64,000 nucleotides of DNA from assembly GCA_026122225.1 (NCBI GenBank), contig JANEZZ010001905.1, positions 1,922,001-1,986,000 on the forward strand. Reading direction: 5' to 3'. A program made the translations under genes and the position numbers. Of this stretch, positions 31,274 to 39,639 are shown piece by piece. Below the pieces are notes generated by a model. That model did no database searches, was not told where the DNA came from, and saw only the letters and a program-made list of their open reading frames with translations. The stretch comes from Heloderma charlesbogerti. Its lineage: Eukaryota; Chordata; Lepidosauria; Squamata; Helodermatidae. Numbering within the stretch: position 1 is the first letter of the stretch; every line of letters starts with the position of its first letter.

Positions 31274-32116
31274 TCTTGTGGAAAGTTCTACCTGTACTCC
31301 TCAATGGCAGTGGAGCTTGGTGTAAGCGGGAGCGGGCAGGGGAAATGTGCCAAAGCAGCCAGGAAAGGATCAGCTTATGATGTGGCTATCCAGGAACTGG
31401 AAGCTTATGCCAGAGAGAGTTTCTCGGGAACGCAGAGCATCCCAGAGAGTGATCCTCTCCTACACTGGGAGACAAAACGTGGTGTTTGGCCAAATCTGAC
31501 CAAAGTTGCCATTTGGCATCTATCTTGCCCTCCCTTGAGTGTGTCCTCTGAAAGGCTTTTCTCCACCACTGGCAACATTGTCACTACCCGCTGAAGCAGA
31601 CTCACACCGGAACATGTCTCCACCCTTGCCTTCATACGCTCCAACAGTGCCAATGTCTTGGTAGAAAGGTGGGGTGGGGTGCAAAAATTCAGCAATCACT
31701 ACATGAAGAAGGATAACGTGCACACACTGAGAGGCTGGTCCTGTTGCTGCTGGGCTGGTGCCAGTCCCCCTGTGTGCACTGCGCAGAGACCAGCAGCAGC
31801 ATTTCCCTGGAAATGGACAGCGTGTCAGTGTGTAATATGAGTTGTAGCCAGGCCCGCATAATCTTATGCATGTGGTTGTACAGGAAAAAACAATGATGTT
31901 CCCAGCATCCCTTCTTGAACCAGCCAAAGTGGCTGGAAGATGATGGGACCTTTTTCTGTCCAAGTTCACCAAGCATAAGATTGCAGGCTAAATGTCAGGA
32001 TTTGTTTGTTTCCATATGAGACCACAAAGAGATAGCTTCATTTTCAGTACACATCCTTGTTTTCATATTTAGTTAAGCTTGATGATGGGGTGGGATAAAT
32101 ATAACTTACCAGGCGT

Positions 32117-32688
32117 TAGGGATGTACGAAAGTCACTTACCTGGTCTCACAGCTTGCTTCGCGGTGGGGGAGGAGGCGTTTCGCTTCTCCCCCCGAAGTT
32201 CAGGCGAGGGAGGGAGCCGTCCTGCCTCGCCCGGCCGAAATTCAGGCCGGGGAGAAGCGCCCCGTCTCCCCAGCCGCGAACTACGAAAGTTAAAAAAAAA
32301 AAAAAGACCCCGTGATAGGCTACATAACGATTTATGCAGCCTATCACGGCTAGATCTCCAAAGTCAGCCGTGATAGGCTACGTTAATCGTTACATAGCCT
32401 ATCACGGGGTTGTTGTGTTTTTTTACTTCAGCTGTAATGGCAGCGGCGGCAGCCGGTCGAAAGACCGGCTGCCACCCCCGCCCCTGCCGAAAGCCCGCCA
32501 AACCGCTGCCGGGACCCACCGCTGGGAGGGACATTCGGCTACGGTAAGTCCCATCCGGGGGGTGGGGTGGGGTGGTGGCGGGGTGGTGGTGGTGGGGTGG
32601 CGGAGAATTTCACCACCGATTTCGGGGGGCCGAATGTGTTGGCGCTCAGCCCCCCGAAGATTCGGGGAGAAATTCTCTGCCATCCCTA
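32117..32688 (-). mobile_element. hAT non-autonomous element, copy I, inside the autonomous hAT
   Basis: TAGGGATG...CATCCCTA with perfect duplication CCAGGCGT (32109-32116, 32689-32696). Shortened: a single hairpin pair remains between the GC-rich array and the exon-like block. Confidence 0.92.
32437..32543 (+). other. exon-like block in copy I: ATG to 5' splice donor, 107 nt
   Basis: Begins MAAAAAGRKTG, ends TACG|GTAAGTCC (GT at 32544). 107 nt and open throughout. Confidence 0.5.
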
Positions 32689-32698
32689 CCAGGCGTAT

Positions 32699-33034
32699 GC
32701 CTCTGAGAAAATGGGGGCTGGCCTGCCTTGACCCACACTCTGTGGATGCGCCACTAGTAGGCGGGGGGTTCAACAGTGGTGCCCTCCTCTCAGCAGCAGC
32801 TATCCCCTCCCTGATGAAGGACTACTTCAGCGCCTTCCATTTGGACCGTAATTGTCCTGTCGTCCGATGGTGGCCCGCTCGCTCCATCCTCCTCTTTATC
32901 CGGCCCCAATAAACTTCATTGTGGCAGGAGCAGCTGCCAAACAGTGCTGCCACCACCTCGCTGCTCCTAATGTTAATGAGGAGGGCCTTGGTCTCCTCAT
33001 GGTCCCACCTCCTGCCAAGCACTGGTGCAGCCAT
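32699..33034 (-). pseudogene. Myb/SANT-like (trihelix) DNA-binding protein frame, opposite strand of the hAT element
   Basis: From ATG at 33034 the minus strand reads MAAPVLGRRWDHEETKALL, then a spacer, NEVYWGRIKRRMERAGHH and RTTGQLRSKWKALK. The spacing of Trp, the E-T-x-x-L-L turn, W-x-x-I-x-x-x-M and the RT-x-x-Q-x-R-x-K-W-K end matches trihelix/Myb-SANT-like DNA-binding domains. A TAG follows KALK; the frame then stays open (SFIREGIAAAERRAPL) to the duplication of copy I, suggesting a single nonsense change. It converges on the transposase. PIF/Harbinger elements carry a separate Myb-like gene; for hAT this is unusual. It could also be a captured host domain. Confidence 0.6.
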
Positions 33035-33049
33035 TTTAGTGCAGCTACA

Positions 33050-33290
33050 CTACTACACACAAACACACACACCAGACAGCCATGCACAACCACCACTTAA
33101 CCACACACACGCAGACCAAACCAGACAAAAACACCACAATGCACAACTACACACGCACACACACAGACCAGACAAAACCACCACAATGCACAAACAACAC
33201 TGACACAAGCAAATTCAATAAGCACCACCACTAACACACAAGCACCATCACACAACAGAACTCCAGCCACAAATCACCACGCAGACACAG
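33050..33290 (+). repeat. CA-rich simple sequence
   Basis: Imperfect ACACACAAC/CACCAC repeats with no coding potential, upstream of the minus-strand Myb-like frame. Confidence 0.8.
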
Positions 33291-34274
33291 ACGCAGATGC
33301 AGACGACATTCAGGAAGTTAGCAGGAAGTTGATGACAGATTTTGCGGAAGCGGAGCTGCAGCCCCGTTTTTTTTTTTATTTGGGAGACAGGTTAACAAGA
33401 CCAGTAAACGCAAGGAACATCAAGCACAAATACACAGAAATTAATAAAATCACAGTCCCTGTCCTGTCTGAGAAAACAAGACAGCAGGGGAGCACACAGA
33501 GGGAATGAAAAAAGATACGTAAACAATTACGAAAATAGCGGGAAAGTTCTGGCCAAGGCAATCACAACAATGGCGAGTGCGGCGGAAGTTACGGGGGAAC
33601 TCCCCCCAAGGGAGAAAATACAAATACGTCAGCAATCACAACAAACAATGGCGAGTGCAGCGGAAGTTACATAGGGTCAATTCCGGCCAACGGAAACTAC
33701 GTAAATATTTGCGAAGAATAGTCTTTCGCAGAATGGCGGAACAGGACGGGCAGCTGTTGAGCGCAGAGGATTTTTCGACGTTTGCTGAGGATTTATTTAC
33801 GTAACTTCCGAGGCGGAAAAAAACCCAGAGGATTCCGGGGCGTTGCGGCTAGCGGAACGGGACAGAAGACGCAAACTGCGGAAGTCAAGCGGGACGGTAT
33901 GAGCACAATTCGTACATCCCTAGGTCTGACTTGGATTCCTGCATCGAGCAGGGGATTGGACCTGATGGCCTTGTAGGCCCCTTCCAACCCTACCATTCTG
34001 TGATTCTATGACTATATGATTCTATCCAGTTCCCACCCTTTGGGCTGAACGTGGACTCAGACGCAATCCTCAGTCAAAATCCATAAATTTCCAAGCTTGC
34101 AATGTGATTTGTGGAGCAAAACAATGCGTTTGACAGCATGCATACATTTGAAAATAGTGCATGAAAAAAGTGAACTTTCGAAACATGCATGCAAATACGT
34201 TTTACTCAATGGCAGAAGAACACAACTGTTTCAAAGATATGCACAATTGATGCACACACTTGGAAGATATGCAT

Positions 34275-34437
34275 GAAAATGAGCATGGCGGAGTTCCCTA
34301 GGGAGGGAGTTCCACAGAGTGGGGGCCACCACAGAGAAGGCCCTCTCCCTCGTCCTCACCAGTCTAGCTGTCCTGGCTGACGGGACAGAAAGAGGGCCAT
34401 CCGAGGCTGATCTTGTTAAGCGGCATGTTCTTGGCAA
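34275..34437 (-). mobile_element. L2-like LINE C-terminal fragment, antisense
   Basis: Minus strand RERAFSVVAPTLWNSLPREL is the C-terminal motif shared with the LINE at 8553-9440. It is cut at 34438, where TAGGGATGTACAAACTCAC begins; this may be another hAT terminus, but I cannot find its other end. Confidence 0.65.
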
Positions 34438-34599
34438 TAGGGATGTACAAACTCACTGGGTCTGTGCTGCTCTCCAGACCCCCGCTGGCCGCCTGCCCCT
34501 GCTCACCACATGCAACAAGCTGCTGGGTGGTCCACGGGCACTCGGTGAGTGGCGTGCAGTCCCCCGATCCCCTGCCATGTAAAATGGCGGCTCAGTCTT

Positions 34600-35010
34600 T
34601 CAGCCTGAAGGACAAAGTCAACTTGAGAGGAGCTCTCATGGCCACATTCTAGTGGTGGGTGTGCCCGAAGGCAAATTGGGGGCAGGCCAAAGGCAAAGGG
34701 GGCAGGGCCAGCATACCCCAAATGTCAGCATACTGTAGCTTCAAGCCCTTGCTGCCAGGAACTAAGCCTTAGAAGTAGCGACTCAGCCTTTGAGAACTGT
34801 GGAGAAATCCACGCAAACGCCAGGAAACCACCGAAGAACTGGCAGTTGAGGGAAAGGGGGTGGGGCAGGGGAACAGGGAACCTCGGGGGCCAGGTGTGTT
34901 CCTGAGGTTCTGCACCCCTGTACTGGGGGACAGCGCTGAGTGCTGTACAGCCTGTCCTGTGCTCCAGAAGCTGGGCCGTGGCCCGCAGGTGCCATGGAGG
35001 GTGCTGTCCC
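34600..35010. repeat. interspersed repeat, family unidentified
   Basis: Similar in order to 38640-38995: GCCACATTCTAGTGGTGGGTG, GGCAAAGGGGGCAGGGCCA, CAGCATACTGTAGCTTCAAG, a GGGGTGGGGCAGGG block and GGTTCTGCACCCC at the end. No coding potential. Confidence 0.5.
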
Positions 35011-35013
35011 ATT

Positions 35014-35130
35014 ACCAGTGTTGAAGTAAGATTCAGCTGACCATCAACTGTGCATGGAATTGGGAGGGAGGGAGAGCGTTTTGTCCTTCACCTCAGGCAG
35101 CAAAATGACTCCAGCCATCCCTGGCCAAAG
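35014..35130 (+). repeat. interspersed repeat, family unidentified
   Basis: CAGTGTTGAAGTAAGATTCAGC and CTTCACCTCAGGCAGCAAAATG match 27431-27700 and 39903-40062. Confidence 0.5.
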
Positions 35131-35198
35131 CAGAGAATGGGGCAGAGAAAACCCCGTGCTCATGCAAGGCTGAGGAAGTCCTCTGCCAAAATCAAGAG

Positions 35199-35305
35199 CA
35201 GTGGAGGCTGGTGGCGGAAGTACCCTTTAGAGTTCTGACTGGTTCTGACTAAAACCCACAGCAGATGCACCGCCCCACTGATATCGGAGCCACCAGCCTC
35301 CACTG
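35199..35305. mobile_element. short hAT MITE (CAGTGGAGGCTGGTGGC termini)
   Basis: Inverted termini CAGTGGAGGCTGGTGGC / GCCACCAGCCTCCACTG. Duplication ATCAAGAG (35191-35198) against GTCAAGAG (35306-35313), 7 of 8. Same family as 53995 and 59476. Confidence 0.85.
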
Positions 35306-35575
35306 GTCAAGAGCGCCACGAGTCGGAATAAACGATAACGGATGACAGCAGAGACAGGCCTGACTCACTATTCCTAAGTGTGGGTGAACATATGGAGGCT
35401 GTGGGGATGGCCTGGCAATCATGATCCTGCTTCCCCTTCTGTGTGGTCATTTCTACACAGAGAAATGTGTGGACGCTCTGAGCATAATGCGGACTTTGGT
35501 GAGTGTGTAGCAGTTCCTTGCATGCCAGGAAATGTACCTGGAGGTAATGCACCAACCAGGTGGGCTTTGCAGGTA

Positions 35576-35645
35576 TAGAATCATAGAGCTGGAAGGTATC
35601 TTGGAGATCATCTAGTCTGACCCCTGTTTGATGCTGGCTCTGCAG
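35576..35645 (-). mobile_element. CR1 3' end fragment, antisense
   Basis: ATAGAATCATAGAGCTGGAAGG is the inverted CR1 3' terminus. Confidence 0.75.
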
Positions 35646-35844
35646 TCAGGGGACAAAGTCCTGTCTCAGTCCCATTTCAGCTCCTGCAGTTGTACAGACT
35701 GTGTGCAAAGATCCCTTTTCAGCTTCCATTTAGCAAAAATATCCCACCCTTTTTTCCAGTCTTGGCTACTCTTCTGTTTCTTAAACAATTTCATGAATCA
35801 TTATGTTCTGAGCCCTACAGACACTTGATATGACAGCTTGACTG

Positions 35845-35942
35845 TGCAATCCTATGCATTTACTCAGAGGTATGTCCCATTGAGTTTGGTGGGGCTTACT
35901 CCCAAGTAAGTGTCCACTGGATTGCAGCCTGCGTAATTGCTG
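35845..35942. mobile_element. palindromic MITE (TGCAATCCTATGC type)
   Basis: GTGCAATCCTATGCATTTAC at the left mirrors GTGTCCACTGGATTGCAGC at the right, around CATTGAGTTTGGTGGGGC. Related to 3765-3893. Confidence 0.7.
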
Positions 35943-36590
35943 CAAAGACAATTAACCCATTAGTTAATGGGTAGCACAGAACACTTCTAAACCAGTCTGT
36001 TCCATATTCCATTGTCTTGGCCCCCACATGCGCTTGCAGTAATCCTCTGGCGCTAATTGCTTTATGACGAGGCAATTCATAACCCACTGTTGTGAGCTCT
36101 CACCAAATGGCTTGTGTGGCAGCGTTTCACGGTGCTGGTTTTTCTCCTCCTGTGCAGAGAACAGCTTCATTTAGCCGTTCCCTCCGCCTGCTTGCTTTGC
36201 TTCTCCAAAGCCACACAGAATCTCTGGAACAAATGACTCTGTTGCCAGTGAAGTGCACTCATCTGTGCTAGGACTGATCCTTGTTTCTGCACTACCAGAG
36301 TAACCCAGGCAACTGTTGGCTCTACTGAGGGGCCCTTGTTCTTTCTTTGGAGGAGGTCCCTCTCGCTGCTCTCTAGGACCTAGGGTGGGTTACCAAATTT
36401 TGGGTGGGAAAGCACAACAAATATGCCCTGGGATGCTAGATTGTTGGCCTTGGACGTGGGAAGCTCAGGCTCAAATTCCCACTCAGCCACGGAGGTCACG
36501 GGGCTTTAAGCATCTTTAGTATGGTTACTTTTTAGTATCTCATATTAAGCAGAGCAATTATTGAGGGATAATTATGGATGGCAAGGCAAC
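35943..36590. other. no recognised gene; part may be conserved non-coding
   Basis: Non-repetitive. 35930-36110 contains TTAACCCATTAGTTAATGG and TAATTGCTTTATGACG, A+T motifs of the kind found in regulatory DNA. Inference only. Confidence 0.3.
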
Positions 36591-36771
36591 ATAAGAACAT
36601 ATGAACACAGGAAGAGCCCTGTTGGATCAGACCAAGGGTCCAGCATTCTGTTCACACAGTGGCCAGCCAGCTGACTGTGAGCAACCCCCAAGCAGGACAG
36701 GAGTGCAACAGCACCCTCCTGCCCATGTTCCCCAGCAACTGGTGTACACAGGCATCCTGCCTCTGATCCTG

Positions 36772-36837
36772 GAGAAGGCTACTGATGGCTACTAGTCCTG
36801 ATGGCTATCAGGACTAGTAGCCATCAGTAGCCTTCTC
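36772..36837. repeat. perfect inverted repeat, 31-bp arms, 4-bp loop
   Basis: 36772-36802 and 36807-36837 are exact reverse complements around GGCT. Related LINE copies have only one arm. Confidence 0.95.
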
Positions 36838-37138
36838 CTCCATTAATTTGTCCATCCCCCTTTTAAAGCCATCCAAGTTGGTGGCCATCACTACATCCTG
36901 TGGTAGCAAATTCCTTAGTTTTACTCTGTGCTGTGTGAAGGAGTCCTTCCTTTTATCTGTCCCAAATCTCCCCCCAGTCAGCTTCATGGGATGACCCTGT
37001 TGGGTTCTGGTATTTTGAGGGAGGGAGAAAAATGTCTACCTCTCCACATTCTCCACACCAGGCATATGTTTGTAGACCTCTATCATGTCTCCCCTTACCC
37101 TCCTTTTTTCCAAGCTGAACAATCCCAGCTATTGTAAC

Positions 37139-37697
37139 TAGGGATGTTGGAGAATTCTGCCATGGACCCCAATGAGGCTGGATTCCAAGAATCCGGCCCC
37201 ACTGGGGTCTGTGGCAGAATGGAGACCTCACCTCCGCGCCCCTCCGGGATCTGTCCAGGCTGGCTCCTCCACATGGTGATCCTGCGGAGCCAGCCGCTGG
37301 CTCCGCAGCGCTGGCGAAACGGCCGGCCGCCATTGCCGTGCTGTATCGCTGTGCTAAGTCCGGATGCAAATGGCATCCACTATGCCATTTGCGTCCCTGT
37401 TTTTTCACACGATAGGCTACGCAAATATCTATGTAAATCTAATTTGCATAGGCTATCGCATGAAAACAGGGACGCAAATGGCGTAGTGGATGCCATTTGC
37501 GTCGGGACTTAGCACAGCGATACAGCACAGCAATGTCGGCTGGCCGTATCTCCAGCGCTGTGGAGCCGGCGGCCAGCTCTGCAGGATCACCACGGAGCAC
37601 AGCTGGCCTGGACAGATTCCAGGGGGAGGGACGGATCGCCTCCCCCGCCCTGCAGATCCCCCCAGCCAGAACAGGGTAAGTGATCCGCCCACCTGTA
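37139..37697 (+). mobile_element. hAT non-autonomous element, copy J
   Basis: TAGGGATGTTGGAGAATTC...CACCTGTA. Duplication ATTGTAAC (37131-37138) against GTTGTAAC (37698-37705), 7 of 8. The left terminus closely matches the autonomous element and copy H. Contains an ATAGGCTACGCAAATAT hairpin and GACGCAAATGGC repeats; right-end donor motif CAGGGTAAGTG. Confidence 0.85.
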
Positions 37698-37747
37698 GTT
37701 GTAACCTTCCCTCATAGTTGGAGATGCTCCAGCCTCTTGATCATTTT

Positions 37748-37815
37748 CATAGAATCATAGGGTTGGAAGGGCCTACAAGACAATTGAGTCCAACCCCCTG
37801 CTCAATGCAGGAAGC
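37748..37815 (-). mobile_element. CR1 3' end fragment, antisense
   Basis: CATAGAATCATAGGGTTGGAAG and GAGTCCAACCCCCTGCTCAATG are the inverted CR1 terminus. Confidence 0.82.
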
Positions 37816-37816
37816 C

Positions 37817-37897
37817 TGATTCCCAAGCGGTCTCCCATCCAAGTACTAACCAGGGCTGACCCTGCTTAGCTTCCAAGATCAGATGAGATCGGGTGCA
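37817..37897 (-). pseudogene. 5S rRNA-like fragment
   Basis: Minus strand matches about nucleotides 25-105 of vertebrate 5S rRNA: GATCTCATCTGATCTTGGAAG, GCTAAGCAGGGTCAGCCCTG and GGTTAGTACTTGGATGGGAG. The ends of the gene are missing. It is a 5S pseudogene or the head of a 5S-derived SINE. It lies directly against a CR1 3' end. Confidence 0.85.
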
Positions 37898-37905
37898 TCC
37901 AGCCT

Positions 37906-38300
37906 TGCCCTTTTCAGCAGTTCTTCCAACTCCAACTTCAGGGCTGTGGGACAATTCTGGCTCACTGGAGGTGCCAATCTGTGTTCTCCAAATGGCCACG
38001 TACCTTCTCCTGGATCCACCCCCTTTCCCCAGGCCACCTATTGTTTGGAGTGTTCAGCTGAAATATGCTGCTGTTTTGGTTATGTTTGATAGTTTGGCCT
38101 TCTTGCTGTTTGGCCAACCCCCACCACCCCCACATGGAACATGGAACAAAGCATCTTCAAAACAGAATTCAGCCCTTTGTCTGAAAGAGGTTCAACACCC
38201 TCAATGTACAATGTGGAGCTGGAATGGCTGAGAAGTACCCAGGCACTTTTAGTGGTTCAAACATGAACAGTGGGGGAGCATCACTCAACAATAGGTATGT
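37906..38300. other. no recognised feature
   Basis: Nothing recognised. Confidence 0.4.
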
Positions 38301-38389
38301 TTTGCATCTATAGGGCTGGGAGAGAAATTGCACACTTTTGAAGCAAGCCACAAACCAAAACTTAGTTATCCATTGAAATTTGCACTTCT

Positions 38390-38632
38390 CTAAAGTTTGT
38401 GATAGAGTTCTCTATTTTTTAAAAAAATGTGTATATTAGGGGAAAATGCACACAAATATTCCTGTATTAGCAAAAACAAATCCCCCGCCAATGTTTAAAA
38501 TGCATTATTTCTTGCAAAAATGTGTACATTAGGCAAGAATGCATGCAAAAACACATGTATCTGGAGAAATGCACACAAAATATGGATTTTCATGCAAACT
38601 TTTTTTTAAAGCTCCTTGTCCCACATCCCTCT
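38390..38632. repeat. A+T-rich repeat with AAAATGCACAC-type periodicity
   Basis: Imperfect repeats of AAAATGTGTA / AAAATGCACACAAA. Similar texture at 34120-34275, 44778-45199, 50319-50665 and 62560-62940. It ends near CCCACATCCCT, a hAT-like terminus. Confidence 0.5.
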
Positions 38633-38639
38633 AATGAAG

Positions 38640-38995
38640 AGGTTCAGAACCTCTTTCAGTCTGAGGTCTGAATTTCATTTTGGAGATGCTCTCAGGGGCC
38701 ACATTCAAGTGGTGGGTGGGGCTGAAGGCAAAGGGATGGAGCTGAAGGCACAGGGGTGTGGCCAAAACACCCCCAATACCTGCATATTTTGGCTTAGATC
38801 TCTTACTGCTGATAGCTAAGTTTTAGGGGAGACATTTCAATGTTTTAGAAGGGGAAAATACATAAAAACCAGGGGACTACTCAATCGCGGGTGGTTGGGG
38901 GAAACGGGGTGGGGCCGGGGAAGGGGAGTGGGTTTCTGAGGAAGCCCAGATGTCCAGAGGTGGCCCCCTGGCCCAAGGTTCTGCCCCACTGCTCT
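38640..38995. repeat. interspersed repeat, family unidentified
   Basis: GGGCCACATTCAAGTGGTGG and AACGGGGTGGGGCCGGGGAAGG; same arrangement as 34600-35010. Confidence 0.5.
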
Positions 38996-39487
38996 AATCA
39001 GTGTGAGTGTTAGAAACTGAAACTCGAGTTTACAAAATGCTGCCATATCCTCCTGTTTCGGTCCCAGCTTCCACGTCAGTTTGGAAGAGCCAAATCTCAT
39101 ATGATACTAACACCTTCCCTCCTCCCAATCCTCTGTTCTGTCTACAGAGGACGTGGTTGTTGGGGCTGCCTATAATTCATCATAAATATGGGAAAGGGTC
39201 AGATGAAGTTGAGCTTTAAAGCCATCAGCACCAATCAACGCTGGCCCAGGGCGGCAGGGAAATAACCCGTTCCATCTGTTTGTCAAAACACATGGTCTTG
39301 GTCTGTACGTCTGCCATGTTGACATAATGTTCACATTTGCTGAGTTAGGTGGCCAGCCTTGGAACGTATTGAAGGTTTACATTTCTAAACGGGGATTATT
39401 GCCTAGTTGCACATTAAAGCTTTTGTCATGCAATGTGTGCTACTTGCTTGAAGAAGAAAAAAGTACTTTTTTTTTCTTCGTACACAT

Positions 39488-39524
39488 AATTCTGGCTGGC
39501 AGTTTTGAACTGCCAGCCAGAATT
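39488..39524. repeat. perfect inverted repeat, 17-bp arms, 3-bp loop
   Basis: AATTCTGGCTGGCAGTT, TTG, then its exact reverse complement. Confidence 0.95.
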
Positions 39525-39639
39525 GAAACATCTGGATCCTGCAGTATGAAAATATTCTACATTTGTTCAGTGGGCTGTTCTTCCTAGTAAATGCACTTAG
39601 AATGCCTTTGAATAAAACAATCGATAAATTGACAGAAAA

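Larger units (their letters stand above)
26406..31750 (+). pseudogene. hAT transposase (BED zinc finger, catalytic core, dimerisation domain), disrupted
   Basis: A non-coding first exon probably ends at AAG|GTATGT (GT at 25713). The second exon follows CTTCTGCCCAG at 26400, starts MEKRGTRSQSSTQKRRGRPER (a basic N-terminus) and ends at TCTG|GTAAGA (26790). The third exon follows CTTTACAG at 28010. After copy H the frame gives a BED-type zinc finger (YVWRFF...VLCDIC...RHMEVHH; 29308-29460), then the hAT core (HLTSDTWTSNQTKSYLC; GCVATDNASNYLKAA; CVAHCLNLVV) and, beyond the CORE-SINE, the hATC dimerisation motif (CPPLSVSSERLFSTTGNIVT). Damage: likely one-base loss near 28120, frame changes near 29570 and 30390, the SINE at 31024, and TGA at 31593 where CGA is expected. 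The protein would cut and rejoin element ends; this copy cannot encode it. Confidence 0.85.
25082..33922 (+). mobile_element. hAT element with transposase gene (defunct autonomous element)
   Basis: Begins TACGGATGTTAGAGAATTC and ends CGTACATCCCTA. Target duplication AGTCTGAC (25074-25081) against GGTCTGAC (33923-33930), in the CR1 3' region. It contains a multi-exon transposase gene on the plus strand, a Myb/SANT-like frame on the minus strand, and later insertions (26866 MITE, copy H, a CORE-SINE, copy I). Subterminal DNA has repeated TTTTACGAARGTATTTA (near 25227 and 25298) and a ~38-bp direct repeat containing ATGGCGAGTGC (about 33553 and 33631). Both termini resemble those of short copies A-K. 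Confidence 0.88.
18600..34020 (+). mobile_element. CR1 LINE expanded to ~15 kb by nested transposons
   Basis: CR1 segments are about 18600/18785-19173, 22298-22706, 23671-25081 and 33931-34020, ending with the CR1 3' terminus TTGTAGGCCCCTTCCAACCC and ATTCTATGACTATATGATTC. They become contiguous once the inserts are removed: an antisense RTE, hAT copy G and the 8.8-kb hAT element. The upstream boundary is uncertain; the endonuclease starts at 18785. Confidence 0.9.
36595..37745 (-). mobile_element. CR1-like LINE 3' region, antisense, split by hAT copy J
   Basis: Minus strand carries the C-terminal coding and 3' end of a CR1-group LINE (compare the plus-strand copies at 4425 and 45716). GGCCATCACTACATCCTGTGG and CTATCATGTCTCCCCTTACC are shared with the LINE at 54762. 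The sequence resumes after J with CCTTCCCTCATAG...CTTGATCATTTT. Confidence 0.78.

Noticed and set aside
33376..33635. Minus-strand frames in the hAT 3' region as extra exons of the Myb-like gene
   Set aside because: No domain continuity and no credible splice sites linking them to 33034.
34438..35125. A further hAT copy starting TAGGGATGTACAAACTCAC and ending near CCATCCCTGG
   Set aside because: No convincing 8-bp duplication (CTTGGCAA against CTGGCCAA at best) and no shared modules inside.
37817..37897. A functional 5S rRNA gene
   Set aside because: Only the middle of the gene is present and the substitutions would disturb the structure; no intact 5' end or T-run terminator.
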